64,000 bases of DNA from Paraburkholderia bryophila (GTDB lineage: Bacteria > Pseudomonadota > Gammaproteobacteria > Burkholderiales > Burkholderiaceae). The position numbers and the translations under genes were made by a program. The stretch is taken from NCBI RefSeq assembly GCF_013409255.1, contig NZ_JACCAS010000002.1:2656001-2720000 (forward strand), read 5' to 3'. Shown here piece by piece: positions 8,871-18,018 of this stretch. The notes below the pieces were generated by a model. The model searched no databases. It was not told where the DNA came from and saw only the letters and a program-made list of their open reading frames with translations. Position 1 is the stretch's first letter, and every line of letters begins with the position of its first letter.

Positions 8871-9230
8871 TTAGCGCGGCGGTTCGTCGTCGAAGAAGAA
8901 GTGGCCGATAAAGCAGCATGCGCCGGCAACGACCACGCCGAGCACGGCCACCGTATAAGCGAGCGCGGCGCCGTGCCACAGTCCGTCGAACCAGTCGTGA
9001 AGCTGCGCCATCAACACTTCCGCCGTGCCGCCGATACGCTGCAATTCGATCTGATAGCGCGGGTCGGCGATGCCGTACTGGGAGACGGCGCTGTCGGGCG
9101 GCGCGGCCGTCGCGTAGAGAATCACCGCGGCGATCAGACTGGCAATCAGCACCGCGGCGCCCGCCAGATAAAACCGCTTCTGCGATGACGGACGTTGCGC
9201 GCCCGGGTTGGAATGGTCGCTACCGCTCAT
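8871..9230 (-). CDS. Small membrane protein of unknown function (119 aa)
   Basis: Nothing here matches a family I can name. The ATG at 9230 begins M-S-G-S-D-H-S-N. The protein has a hydrophilic N-terminus, one membrane segment around residues 20-42 (F-Y-L-A-G-A-A-V-L-I-A-S-L-I-A), an extracytoplasmic middle containing A-V-S-Q-Y-G-I-A-D-P-R-Y-Q-I-E, a second segment near residues 88-112, and a short acidic-basic end. This is a two-span topology with both termini probably cytoplasmic. It converges on the SulP gene with only 23 bases between stops and lies downstream of the LysE-type gene on the opposite side. Confidence 0.6.
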   Translation of the reverse strand: MSGSDHSNPGAQRPSSQKRFYLAGAAVLIASLIAAVILYATAAPPDSAVSQYGIADPRYQIELQRIGGTAEVLMAQLHDWFDGLWHGAALAYTVAVLGVVVAGACCFIGHFFFDDEPPR

Positions 9231-9308
9231 TGTGTTCGTGGATCCGCTCTGCTTGTCGTGGCGACAGTATCGCAGAGCGGCGCTGCGCGTCATGCACTGC
9301 GCACGCGG

Positions 9309-9947
9309 CTAGCTTTTCGATGTCAGCATCTTCAGGCCGGCGATCCCGAACATGATCGCTAGCGAGCCGTCGAGCCAGCGCCGGATTGCCAGATAGATAC
9401 GGCGTGCCGACGCGGTCGAGAACAACACCGCGTAGCTGCTGAACACCGAAACGCCGATGCACATGCACCCCAGCACCACCGGCAAGGTATGCGAGGTGCC
9501 GCCTGCTGGCGACACGGCCAGCGACACGATCGACAGCCAGACCAGAATCGCCTTCGGATTGGTGAGATGCAGCAACAGGCCACGCAGATAGAGACGCTGC
9601 GGCGGCTCGTTCCGGCGGGTCGCGTTGGCCGGCAACGCGCTAGCGCTGAAGGCGGAACGCGCGGACTTGAAACCGAGCCACAGCAGATAGAGTCCGCCGG
9701 CAATCTTGATCGCGACCAGACACTCCGAGTAGGAGGCCAGCACCGCCGACAACCCCAGCGACGCCAGCAGCGCCCAGAAGAACGAACCCGACACCACGCC
9801 GAGCGCGAAAGTGAGCGCGGCGCGGCGGCCTGCGCTCATGGCCAGCGACATGATCGCCAGGTTGCTCGGCCCCGGGCTCGCGGTGCCGACGAAGTACGCG
9901 CCGTAGGCGATCAGGACATCGGCGGTGACGAAGCTGCTGGTGATCAT
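9309..9947 (-). CDS. LysE/RhtB-family amino acid exporter (212 aa)
   Basis: Length and pattern fit the LysE/RhtB translocators, inner-membrane proteins with about six helices that export amino acids. The diagnostic early motif is G-T-A-S-P-G-P-S-N-L (residues about 22-31), equivalent to the family's P-G-P motif. The conserved G-G-L-Y-L-L-W-L-G-F-K region (about 84-94) and L-L-H-L-T-N-P-K-A-I (about 128-137) follow. It starts at an ATG at 9947. A LysR-type gene lies upstream on the same strand, separated by 186 bases, and may regulate it. Substrate is not predictable. Confidence 0.87.
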   Translation of the reverse strand: MITSSFVTADVLIAYGAYFVGTASPGPSNLAIMSLAMSAGRRAALTFALGVVSGSFFWALLASLGLSAVLASYSECLVAIKIAGGLYLLWLGFKSARSAFSASALPANATRRNEPPQRLYLRGLLLHLTNPKAILVWLSIVSLAVSPAGGTSHTLPVVLGCMCIGVSVFSSYAVLFSTASARRIYLAIRRWLDGSLAIMFGIAGLKMLTSKS

Positions 9948-10133
9948 GGGTTTTAAACCTCAGGGGCAGACAAACCGTGCCGCTCGACACGAACACGGGG
10001 ACAAAAGGCGACTCGATGCGCGAGCAACGATTCTGAGCGCTCACGCGCCACGCTCACAGATACAGTTGGTACGGACCGCAACAGCACAATCGCGCGTGGG
10101 CATTGGTCTTGACGTTGGTTTTGGCGTGATCGC

Positions 10134-11009
10134 TCACGCGCCGGCCGCCGTGCCGATGCAGTCGGCGAGCGCTTCCGCCACCGCTTGCCGGCTGTGCCGC
10201 GGACGCTGCACGAGGCCGATTTCACGATGAAACGTCGCGTCGCCGAGTTCGAGCGCGACGACATTGGCGGGCCACTTGCCGAGCCCGACCGTCTTCGGAA
10301 TCAACGCCACGCCGATGCCGCGCGCGACGAGTTGCACGATTCCCTGCAATTCGTCGAGCTCGATCACGTCCTGCACATTCAGCCGCGAGCGCCGCAGAAA
10401 CCGGTCCACCAGCCTGCCGCCGAACGACGCGCGGTCGTAGCGGATAAACGGCGCGCTCCTGAGCAGTTCGCGCCAGGCGGGTTGGTTGCGCGCGAGCGCT
10501 TTCGGCGCGAGCAGCACGAACGGCTCGCTGGCGAGCGAGCGCCATTCGAGTTCGGACGGCAGCGCGAACGGCGGCCGGATGATCACCGCCAGATCGAGTT
10601 CGCCGGAATCCACCTGGCCCAGCAAGCCCAGCGACACGCCTGGCACGACGCGTATCCGCCAACCGGGGCGGTCGTCGCGAAAGCGCGCCAGCGCGTCGGC
10701 CAGAAACGACACCTGCGCGGACGCGATCGCGCCCATCCGCAGCATGCCGCTCTCCGCCGCGACCGCGCCGCGTTCCGAGAGCCGCGCGTACAGCGTCATC
10801 ATTTCCTCGGCGAGCGTCAGCGTTTCGCGGCCCGCGTCGTTCAACGTGGCGGAGCGCCCGGTGCGGTCGAACAGCGCGAAGCCGAGTTCTTCCTCGAGCC
10901 GCTGCATTTGCGCGCTCACGGCGGATTGCGTCAGGCCAATACGCGCGCCCGCGCCGGAGAACGTGCCGTACTGACTGACGGCGATAAAGGTTTTGAGTTC
11001 GCTCAGCAT
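10134..11009 (-). CDS. LysR-family transcriptional regulator (291 aa)
   Basis: The protein begins M-L-S-E-L-K-T-F-I-A-V and carries a LysR helix-turn-helix (G-A-G-A-R-I-G-L-T-Q-S-A-V-S-A-Q-M-Q-R-L-E-E-E-L). The type 2 periplasmic-binding fold that senses the co-inducer follows. I use the ATG at 11009 because it sits just before the DNA-binding domain; the frame continues 28 codons upstream without family resemblance. It is divergent from the VOC-family gene and upstream of the LysE-type exporter, so either may be its target. Just before the start is the tandem sequence gatcgattgatcgatt, a possible autoregulatory site. Confidence 0.87.
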   Translation of the reverse strand: MLSELKTFIAVSQYGTFSGAGARIGLTQSAVSAQMQRLEEELGFALFDRTGRSATLNDAGRETLTLAEEMMTLYARLSERGAVAAESGMLRMGAIASAQVSFLADALARFRDDRPGWRIRVVPGVSLGLLGQVDSGELDLAVIIRPPFALPSELEWRSLASEPFVLLAPKALARNQPAWRELLRSAPFIRYDRASFGGRLVDRFLRRSRLNVQDVIELDELQGIVQLVARGIGVALIPKTVGLGKWPANVVALELGDATFHREIGLVQRPRHSRQAVAEALADCIGTAAGA

Positions 11010-11186
11010 GATCGATTGATCGATTTTAGTGTTGGTCAGGTCAAATATATATCGTTTTGAAGCAATTTTGGTCATGGTTAAAATCGCCTTCAACGGTGTG
11101 GCGCTGCGCGCGTCTCAGCCCGCCGCAAGCGCAAGTTCAACCCGTCACATTTCAATCCCTCATACCAACCGCGAGCCTTCCCCATC

Positions 11187-11621
11187 ATGAGCGTTGCCGA
11201 AACCAGTTTGCCGCCGTTCCATCTGGCGTTTCCTGTCCATAGCCTCGCCGCCGCGCGCGAGTTTTACGGCGACCTGCTGGGTTGTCCGGAAGGCCGCAGT
11301 TCCGAGGCATGGGTCGATTTCAATTTCTACGGTCATCAGATCGTCGCGCACCTCGCGCCGGACGAACTTGGCCACCGCCACACCAGCAAGGTGGACGGCG
11401 ACGCCGTGCCGGTCCGTCACTTCGGCGCCGTGCTGTCCATGGCGCAATGGCAGGCCGCCGCGGACAAACTGCAACAGGCCGGCATCGACTTCATCATCGA
11501 ACCGCATGTGCGTTTCAAGGGCGAAGTCGGCGAGCAGGCAACCATGTTCTTTCTCGATCCGTCGGGCAATGCGCTGGAATTCAAGGCGTTTGCCGATATG
11601 TCGTCGTTGTTCGCGAAGTAG
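11187..11621 (+). CDS. VOC-superfamily protein (glyoxalase / dioxygenase fold, 144 aa)
   Basis: This is a single vicinal-oxygen-chelate protein made of two beta-alpha-beta-beta-beta modules. It opens with [17 protein letters not shown], the usual first strand with a metal-binding His. The closing strand has [12 protein letters not shown], where the Glu is normally a metal ligand. Members include glyoxalase I, fosfomycin-resistance thiol transferases and ring-cleaving dioxygenases; the exact reaction cannot be assigned. It is divergent from a LysR gene that may control it. The ATG at 11187 gives the expected family length. Confidence 0.82.
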   Translation: MSVAETSLPPFHLAFPVHSLAAAREFYGDLLGCPEGRSSEAWVDFNFYGHQIVAHLAPDELGHRHTSKVDGDAVPVRHFGAVLSMAQWQAAADKLQQAGIDFIIEPHVRFKGEVGEQATMFFLDPSGNALEFKAFADMSSLFAK

Positions 11622-11948
11622 TTTTTTTACGGATGTAATGCGGGTTGGCTGCCTACTCAACCCGTTTTGAAAGATACGTTACGTATTTGCTTGTCGTGAT
11701 TTGTTCTGAGCGCCTGTCTCGTGGTTTCCGCGCGAGACAGGCGATTTCAAATGTCGCCAAGCGCGCCCATCTTCATTCAACAAACGTTTGCTCTACGCCA
11801 ACTACGGCGGTGTTTCAAACGCATTTCGCCTTACATTAACCTTCCTGACGGTTCCGCCATTTTCACGCCATGCAGGTGTTGGTGCTAGCGATCTAGCATA
11901 TGTGCTGGATTCAACCATCCCTTACCAGCATTCTCTCGGGCGCGTTTC
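11622..11948 (+). other. 327-bp intergenic region upstream of the RND efflux operon
   Basis: No gene is supported. It holds a strong hairpin (11711-11743) and the 10-bp palindrome caaacgtttg at 11781-11790, plus AT-richer DNA towards 11900. The palindrome could be an operator for the efflux operon that starts at 11949. No clear -35/-10 pair was identified by eye. Confidence 0.45.
11711..11743 (+). terminator. Strong hairpin downstream of the VOC gene
   Basis: An 11-bp perfect stem (cgcctgtctcg / cgagacaggcg) surrounds an 11-base loop and is followed by atttc. It lies 90 bases after the VOC stop codon and ahead of the RND operon, so it fits a terminator or transcript-end stabiliser. The T-tract is weak. 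Confidence 0.5.
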
Positions 11949-14900
11949 ATGTGGATTGTTAACGTTGCGCTTAAACGGCCATACACGTTCATCGTGATGG
12001 CCATTCTGATCTTGCTGGCGACGCCGTTCGTGCTGTTGACCACGCCGGTCGACGTATTGCCGGAAATCAATATTCCGGTGGTCAGCATCATCTGGAATTA
12101 CACCGGTTTGTCGGCCGAAGACATGGCCAACCGTATCACCTCGGTCAACGAGCGCAGTCTGACCACCACCGTCAACGACATCGAGCACATCGAGTCGCAG
12201 TCGCTGGCGGGCATCGCGATTCTGAAGATCTTCCTGCAACCCACCGCGAACATCCAGACCGCGATCGCACAGACCGTTGCGGTGGAGCAGGCGCAGCTCA
12301 AGCAGATGCCGCCGGGCGCGACGCCGCCGCTCGTGATCAGCTATTCGGCCTCGAGCATTCCGGTGATCCAGCTCGGTCTGTCGAGCCCGAAGCTCTCGGA
12401 GCAGGCGCTCAACGACACCGCGCTGAACTTCCTGCGCCCGCAACTCGTGACGATTCCCGGCGCGGCCGTGCCATATCCGTACGGCGGCAAGTCGCGGCTG
12501 ATCTCGGTCGACCTCGACACGCGGGCGTTGCTGGCGAAAGGCCTGACGCCCTCGGACGTGGTCAGCGCATTTAACGCGCAGAACCTGATTCTGCCGACCG
12601 GTACGGCCAAGATCGGGCCGAAGGAATACACGATCAACATGAACGGCTCGCCCGCCACGGTGGAAGGGCTCAACGACATTCCGGTGCGCACGCTCAACGG
12701 CGCGACCACCTATCTGCGCGAGGTCGCGCACGTGCGCGACGGGTTCTCGCCGCAGACCAATATCGTGCGTCAGGATGGCCACCGCGGCGTGTTGATCTCG
12801 GTGCTCAAGAACGGCAGCGCGTCGACGCTGTCGATCGTCAATACGCTGCGCGACCTGCTGCCGAGCGCGCGCGCTTCTTTGCCGCCGGACCTGAACGTGA
12901 CGGCGCTGTTCGATCAGTCGGTGTTCGTGAAAGCCGCGGTGCAAGGCGTGGTGCGTGAGGCGCTGGTGGCCGCCGCGCTGACCGCCGCGATGATTCTGCT
13001 GTTTCTCGGCAACTGGCGCAGCACCTGCATCATCGCGATCTCGATTCCGTTGTCGATTTTGTCTTCGCTGATTGCATTGCACGCGCTTGGGCAGACCATC
13101 AACATCATGACGCTCGGCGGGCTCGCGCTCGCCGTCGGGATCCTGGTCGACGATGCGACGGTGACGATCGAGAATATCGAACGGCATCTGCATATGGGCA
13201 CGAATCTGCACGACGCGATTCTCGACGGCGCGGGCGAGATCGCCATTCCGGCGCTGGTGTCCACGCTGTGTATCTGTATCGTGTTCGTGCCGATGTTCTT
13301 CCTGACCGGCGTGGCGCGTTATCTGTTCGTGCCGCTCGCCGAAGCGGTCGTGTTCGCGATGCTCGCCTCGTACATTTTGTCGCGCACGCTGGTGCCGACC
13401 CTCGCGATGCTGCTGATGGGCCACGCGCACAAGCCGAAAGCCGGTGCGAAACCGAATCCGTTCATGCGCATCTATCACCGCTTCGATCAGGGCTTCGAGC
13501 GCATGCGCGCCGGCTACATCATGATTCTGAGCAGCGTGCTGGTGCGGCGCGGACGCTTCGGCAGCCTGTTCCTCGGCTTCTGCATTGTCTCGATGGGGCT
13601 GGTTTTCGTGCTCGGCGAAGACTTCTTTCCGAGTGTCGACGCGGGCGATATCCGCCTGCATATGCGTGCGCCGACCGGCACCCGGATCGAGGAAACCGCG
13701 CGTCTCGCGGACGAGGTCGAGAAGACGATTCGCGAGGTCGTCCCCGCGAAAGAACTGGGCACGATTCTCGACAACCTCGGCTTGCCGTATAGCGGTATCA
13801 ATCTCTCTTATAGCAATGCCGGCACGATCGGCACGCTCGACGGCGAGATCCAGGTCGCGCTGAACGAAGACCATAAGCCGACGCAAACCTACATGGACAA
13901 GTTGCGCACGCTTCTGCCGCAGCGTTTTCCTGGCGTGGAGTTTTTCTTCCAGCCGGCCGACATCGTCACGCAGATTCTGAACTTCGGTTTGCCGGCCGCA
14001 GTGGACGTGCAGATCTCCGGCGCGGATCAGCAGGGCAACTTCGACATTGCGCGCAAACTGATGAAGCAGGTGCGCATGATTCCCGGCACGGTGGATACGC
14101 ACATCCAGCAGAAACTGGATGAGCCGGCCATCAATCTTCAGATGGATCGCACCCGTTTGCAGCAGCTCAATCTGAGCGCGAGCAACGTGGCGCAAAACGT
14201 GCTGATTTCGTTGTCGGGCAGCTCGCAAACGTCGCCGGGTTTCTGGTTCAACAACCGCAACGGGGTCGAATACAGCGTCGCGGTGCAGACGCCGCAGTAC
14301 CAGGTGTCGTCGATCGACGAATTGCTGCGCACGCCCGTGTCGGGCTCGGCCAACGGGCCGACGCAACTACTGGGCAACCTGGTGCGTGTGTCGCCGCAGA
14401 GTCAGTTCGCGGAAGTCACGCACTACAACATCAAACCGGTGATCGATCTGTACGTGAGCGTGGAAAGCCGCGACCTGGGCAGCGTGGCGAGCCAGGTCGA
14501 CAAGCTGGTGAACGACGCGCGCGCGTCGCTGCCGCGCGGCAGTCAGATCATTGTGCGCGGCCAGGTGCAGACCATGCGCAGTTCGTTCTTCGGGCTAGGT
14601 ATTGGCGTGGCGATGGCGATCGTGCTGGTGTACCTGTTGATCGTGGTGAACTTCCAGTCGTGGGTCGATCCGCTGATCATCGTCAGCGCGTTGCCGGCGG
14701 CGCTCGCGGGCATTGTGTGGATGCTGTTTCTGACCGGCACGCATCTGAGCGTGCCGGCGCTGACCGGCGCGATCATGACGATGGGCGTGGCGACCGCCAA
14801 CAGTATTCTGATGGTGTCGTTCGCGCGCCAGCGGCTCTCGGCCGGCGCACCGCCGCTCACCGCCGCGCTCGAAGCCGGTGCGAGCCGGATCCGCCCGGTG

Positions 14901-15191
14901 CTGATGACCGCTTTCGCCATGATCATCGGCATGATTCCGATGGCGCTCGGCCTCGGCGAAGGCGCCGAGCAGAACGCGCCGCTCGGCCGCGCGGTGATCG
15001 GCGGTCTGCTGTTTGCCACGGTATCCACGCTGTTTTTCGTGCCGCTGGTGTTCGCGGGTATTCATACCCGGCTCGCGCGGCGCCACGGTGAAGACGACGA
15101 TGCGGACCACTCGGGCGGCCACGACGGCGGTAACGGTAATGGCAACGACGGCCCCGCGCCGGACCACGGCGGCGCTGCCAAGCCCGCGTAA
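11949..15191 (+). CDS. RND-type multidrug efflux pump, inner-membrane permease subunit (1080 aa)
   Basis: This is an AcrB-like proton-driven exporter: M-W-I-V-N-V-A-L-K-R-P helix 1, two large periplasmic loops and twelve membrane segments. The helix-4 motif V-G-I-L-V-D-D-A-T-V, near residues 396-405, carries the paired aspartates of the proton relay. That D-D pair is typical of HAE-type drug pumps rather than the metal-exporting HME type. The last 40 residues are unusual: an H/D/G/N-rich hydrophilic tail. Adaptor and outer-membrane factor genes follow, in the order permease-adaptor-OMF, then a two-component system that may control them. Substrates are unknown. Confidence 0.93.
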   Translation: MWIVNVALKRPYTFIVMAILILLATPFVLLTTPVDVLPEINIPVVSIIWNYTGLSAEDMANRITSVNERSLTTTVNDIEHIESQSLAGIAILKIFLQPTANIQTAIAQTVAVEQAQLKQMPPGATPPLVISYSASSIPVIQLGLSSPKLSEQALNDTALNFLRPQLVTIPGAAVPYPYGGKSRLISVDLDTRALLAKGLTPSDVVSAFNAQNLILPTGTAKIGPKEYTINMNGSPATVEGLNDIPVRTLNGATTYLREVAHVRDGFSPQTNIVRQDGHRGVLISVLKNGSASTLSIVNTLRDLLPSARASLPPDLNVTALFDQSVFVKAAVQGVVREALVAAALTAAMILLFLGNWRSTCIIAISIPLSILSSLIALHALGQTINIMTLGGLALAVGILVDDATVTIENIERHLHMGTNLHDAILDGAGEIAIPALVSTLCICIVFVPMFFLTGVARYLFVPLAEAVVFAMLASYILSRTLVPTLAMLLMGHAHKPKAGAKPNPFMRIYHRFDQGFERMRAGYIMILSSVLVRRGRFGSLFLGFCIVSMGLVFVLGEDFFPSVDAGDIRLHMRAPTGTRIEETARLADEVEKTIREVVPAKELGTILDNLGLPYSGINLSYSNAGTIGTLDGEIQVALNEDHKPTQTYMDKLRTLLPQRFPGVEFFFQPADIVTQILNFGLPAAVDVQISGADQQGNFDIARKLMKQVRMIPGTVDTHIQQKLDEPAINLQMDRTRLQQLNLSASNVAQNVLISLSGSSQTSPGFWFNNRNGVEYSVAVQTPQYQVSSIDELLRTPVSGSANGPTQLLGNLVRVSPQSQFAEVTHYNIKPVIDLYVSVESRDLGSVASQVDKLVNDARASLPRGSQIIVRGQVQTMRSSFFGLGIGVAMAIVLVYLLIVVNFQSWVDPLIIVSALPAALAGIVWMLFLTGTHLSVPALTGAIMTMGVATANSILMVSFARQRLSAGAPPLTAALEAGASRIRPVLMTAFAMIIGMIPMALGLGEGAEQNAPLGRAVIGGLLFATVSTLFFVPLVFAGIHTRLARRHGEDDDADHSGGHDGGNGNGNDGPAPDHGGAAKPA

Positions 15192-15213
15192 AGTTAAATG
15201 ATGGCTGACTGAA

Positions 15214-16437
15214 ATGACCGAAAAAACCCATGCATCGCTAGCGATCCCCGCGCGAGAGACCGAAGGCGGGCACGCATTGCCGCCGCGCCATCGCGAATGG
15301 AAGCGCGCCAAAATCGCTATCTGGATCGTGCTGGCGCTGCTCGCCGTGGGCGCGTTGCGCACCGTGATCGCGGACGTGCTGCAGAGCCGTTCGGTGGCGG
15401 AGACGACCAAACAGAACGCCACGCAATACGTGAATGTGGTGAGTCCGACGCAGACCTCGGGTGGCGGCGACACGCTGTTGCCGGGCACCTTGCGCGGCAA
15501 CGTGGAGTCGCCGATCTATGCGCGCTCAACGGGTTATCTGCTGCACTGGTACGCCGATATCGGCGCGCGGGTGAAGCAGGGGCAACTGCTGGCCGATCTG
15601 GACACGCCGGAAATCGATCAGGAATTGGCGCAGGCGTTGGCGCAGCGTCAGCAAACCAGCTCGAGTCTCGGCCTCGCGAAGAGTTCGCTGGACCGCTGGC
15701 AGCAATTGCGTCAGCGCGACGCGGTGTCGCAACAGGAACTCGACGAACGGCAGAGCACGTACACGCAGGACATCGCCAACCTCGCCGCGGCCGACGCCAA
15801 TGTCAAACGTCTGCAGCAACTGGAATCGTTCAAGCGCATCGTCGCGCCGTTCGCCGGCGTGGTCACGCAACGCAACGTCGACGTCGGCGACCTGATCGAC
15901 GCGGGCAGCGGCACGAGCCGCGCGCTGTTCGCGCTGGCGCAGTCGGACCCGCTGCGCGTTTATGTGCAATTGCCGCAGGCTTACGCGCAAAACGTCTCGG
16001 TCGATCAGAAGGTGGTGGTGACGCAGGCGGAACTGGCCGGTCAGCAATTCCACGGCACGATCACGCACATGTCCGGCGCGATCGACGTGCCCACGCGTTC
16101 GTTGCAGATCGAAGTGACGCTGCCGAACCCCGACGACAAGCTGCGCCCCGGCGCGTACGTCCAGGTCGCGGTGCCGGCGGTGGCCCATGCGCAACTGATG
16201 GTGCCGGGCAACGCGCTGCTGTTCCGCGCGGAAGGTCCGCGGCTCGCCGTGGTCGACGGGCAGGGCAAGGTGCAGTTGCGCAAGATCGTGATCGCGCAGG
16301 ATCTCGGACAGTCGCTCGAAATCGAAAGCGGGATCGAGGCGAGCGACAAGGTGATCATCAACCCGAGCGATTCGATCGCGGACGGCGATCACGTGCAGAT
16401 CACCCAGCCGCAGAAAAACGGCAAGGGGGCGTCGTGA
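15214..16437 (+). CDS. RND efflux periplasmic adaptor (HlyD/AcrA-type membrane fusion protein, 407 aa)
   Basis: This is a membrane fusion protein linking the RND pump to the outer-membrane factor. An N-terminal anchor helix (I-A-I-W-I-V-L-A-L-L-A-V-G-A-L, about residues 33-47) precedes a lipoyl half-motif (G-A-R-V-K-Q-G-Q-L-L-A-D-L-D-T-P-E-I-D). A coiled-coil hairpin rich in Q and L, the second lipoyl half and a beta-barrel domain (T-R-S-L-Q-I-E-V-T-L-P-N) follow. The start lies 22 bases after the pump stop, and its own stop overlaps the start of the outer-membrane factor gene. Length is normal for the family. Confidence 0.92.
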   Translation: MTEKTHASLAIPARETEGGHALPPRHREWKRAKIAIWIVLALLAVGALRTVIADVLQSRSVAETTKQNATQYVNVVSPTQTSGGGDTLLPGTLRGNVESPIYARSTGYLLHWYADIGARVKQGQLLADLDTPEIDQELAQALAQRQQTSSSLGLAKSSLDRWQQLRQRDAVSQQELDERQSTYTQDIANLAAADANVKRLQQLESFKRIVAPFAGVVTQRNVDVGDLIDAGSGTSRALFALAQSDPLRVYVQLPQAYAQNVSVDQKVVVTQAELAGQQFHGTITHMSGAIDVPTRSLQIEVTLPNPDDKLRPGAYVQVAVPAVAHAQLMVPGNALLFRAEGPRLAVVDGQGKVQLRKIVIAQDLGQSLEIESGIEASDKVIINPSDSIADGDHVQITQPQKNGKGAS

Positions 16438-17930
16438 GGGTCGCAGGCCCATGCCGGGCGATCACGACACTCGCGGGCGCGGCCTTGCTGGCGGCGTGCA
16501 CGGTCGGGCCGGACTATCAGCGCCCGCAAGCCGAGGTGCCGCCCACGTGGCAGACCGATTCGTACTGGCGGGTGGCGGAGCCGTCGCATGCGCCGATCGC
16601 GCTGGACTGGTGGAGCGGTTTCGGCGATCCGGCGCTGGCCGCGCTGGAAACCCAGGCGCTCGCGCAGAACCAGACGCTGGTGGCCGCAAGCGCCCACTAT
16701 GCGCAGGCCACGGCGACACTCGCGAATACGCGCGCGCAGCAGATTCCCGAGGTTGACCTTGGGGCCTCCGGCTCGCGCTTCCGTATTTCGAAGGATCGTC
16801 CGCTGACCAATTATGCGACGCCGACCGAGTCGACGGTGCAGAACAATGTGCAGCTCGGCCCCACGATCAACTACGACACCGATCTATTCGGCCGGATACG
16901 TCGTCAGGTGGAAGGCGCGTCGGCGTCGGCGGAACAATCGGCCGACGACCTCGCCAACGCGCGGCTGGTGCTGACCACCGACCTCGCCACCGACTATTTC
17001 TCGCTGCGCGAGCTCGACGCCGAGATCGACGTGCTGAACCAGTCGGTGAAACTGCAGCAGAAGGCGCTCGATTACGTGAGCGCCGAGCATGAGCTCGGTT
17101 CGGTGTCGGGGCTCGACGTGTTGCAGCAGAAGTCGCTGCTCGACTCGACCAAGGTGCAGGCGCAACTGCTGCTGAATCAGCGCGCGCAATTCGAACATGC
17201 GATCGCCGCATTGGTCGGCGTACCCGCGCCGCAATTCGCCATCGCGCCGAAGGTGCTCGACACGCAGGTGCCGGCGATTCCGCTCGGCCTGCCGAGCGAC
17301 GTGTTGCAACGCCGGCCCGATATCGCCTCTGCCGAACGCGCGATGGCTGCGGCGAATGCGCAGATCGGCGTGGCCAAGGCGGCGTTTTTCCCGAGCCTGA
17401 CGCTGACGCCGGGCATCGGCTGGGAAGCCACGCAGTTCGCCAGCCTGCTGAGCGCGCCAACGCTGATGTGGACGCTCGGCGCGACGGTCGGCCAGGTGCT
17501 GTTCGACGGCGGCCGCCGTGCGGCGAACGTGAAGTTCGCGAGCGAAGGCTACAGGGCCAACGAGGCCACCTACCGGCAAACCGTGCTGACCGCGTTCCAG
17601 CAGGTGCAGGACGGTATCACCGGGCTGTCGGTGCTGGACGGCGCGGCGAAGCAGTCGCACGAAGCGGTGACCGATGCGCAGCATCTGCTGTCGCTCGCCA
17701 CCGACCGTTATTCGGGCGGTCTCGTCGCGTATCTCGACGTGATCACCGCGCAGCAGTCGCTGCTCACGAGCGAGCGCCAGGACGTGCAGATTCACGGCCA
17801 GCAGATGACGCTGTCGGTGGCGCTGGTCAAGGCATTGGGCGGCGGTTGGGAGGCCGGCACGGCGATGGCGGCCACCTCGAAAGACGCACAATCGAACGAC
17901 GCGAAGGAGGCGATGGCTCCCGCGCGGTGA
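16434..17930 (+). CDS. RND efflux outer-membrane factor lipoprotein, NodT family (498 aa)
   Basis: This is a TolC-like outer-membrane channel lipoprotein. I place the start at the GTG at 16434, which overlaps the adaptor's TGA (gtga) and has an aaggggg Shine-Dalgarno element. It puts the signal peptide directly before the lipobox L-L-A-A-C, with the C-T-V-G-P-D-Y-Q-R-P signature typical of NodT/OprM proteins. Two repeated OEP modules follow, the second with the landmark D-V-L-Q-R-R-P-D-I-A-S-A-E-R. The reading frame also runs upstream through the adaptor gene, which is a shadow. It is the third gene of the efflux operon. Confidence 0.92.
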   Translation: MRVAGPCRAITTLAGAALLAACTVGPDYQRPQAEVPPTWQTDSYWRVAEPSHAPIALDWWSGFGDPALAALETQALAQNQTLVAASAHYAQATATLANTRAQQIPEVDLGASGSRFRISKDRPLTNYATPTESTVQNNVQLGPTINYDTDLFGRIRRQVEGASASAEQSADDLANARLVLTTDLATDYFSLRELDAEIDVLNQSVKLQQKALDYVSAEHELGSVSGLDVLQQKSLLDSTKVQAQLLLNQRAQFEHAIAALVGVPAPQFAIAPKVLDTQVPAIPLGLPSDVLQRRPDIASAERAMAAANAQIGVAKAAFFPSLTLTPGIGWEATQFASLLSAPTLMWTLGATVGQVLFDGGRRAANVKFASEGYRANEATYRQTVLTAFQQVQDGITGLSVLDGAAKQSHEAVTDAQHLLSLATDRYSGGLVAYLDVITAQQSLLTSERQDVQIHGQQMTLSVALVKALGGGWEAGTAMAATSKDAQSNDAKEAMAPAR

Positions 17931-17992
17931 GCCGGCCGATCATGAGCAGGCATGGGTGGGAGAGGGATGCGCAAGCAATGCGAGGCGTTTCG

Positions 17993-17998
17993 TATAAT
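17993..17998 (+). promoter_or_regulatory. Candidate -10 element (tataat) for the two-component genes
   Basis: A perfect tataat lies 20 bases upstream of the response regulator ATG, in the 88-base gap after the outer-membrane factor gene. I do not see a good -35 at 17 bases, so the promoter may need an activator, possibly the response regulator itself. Confidence 0.45.
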
Positions 17999-18018
17999 GC
18001 ACAGACAAGGGGACGCGC

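Noticed and set aside
11922..14366. Long antisense frame (about 800 codons) opposite the RND pump
   Set aside because: GC-rich antisense artefact; its composition is arginine/histidine-rich with no domain and it opposes a clear RND gene.
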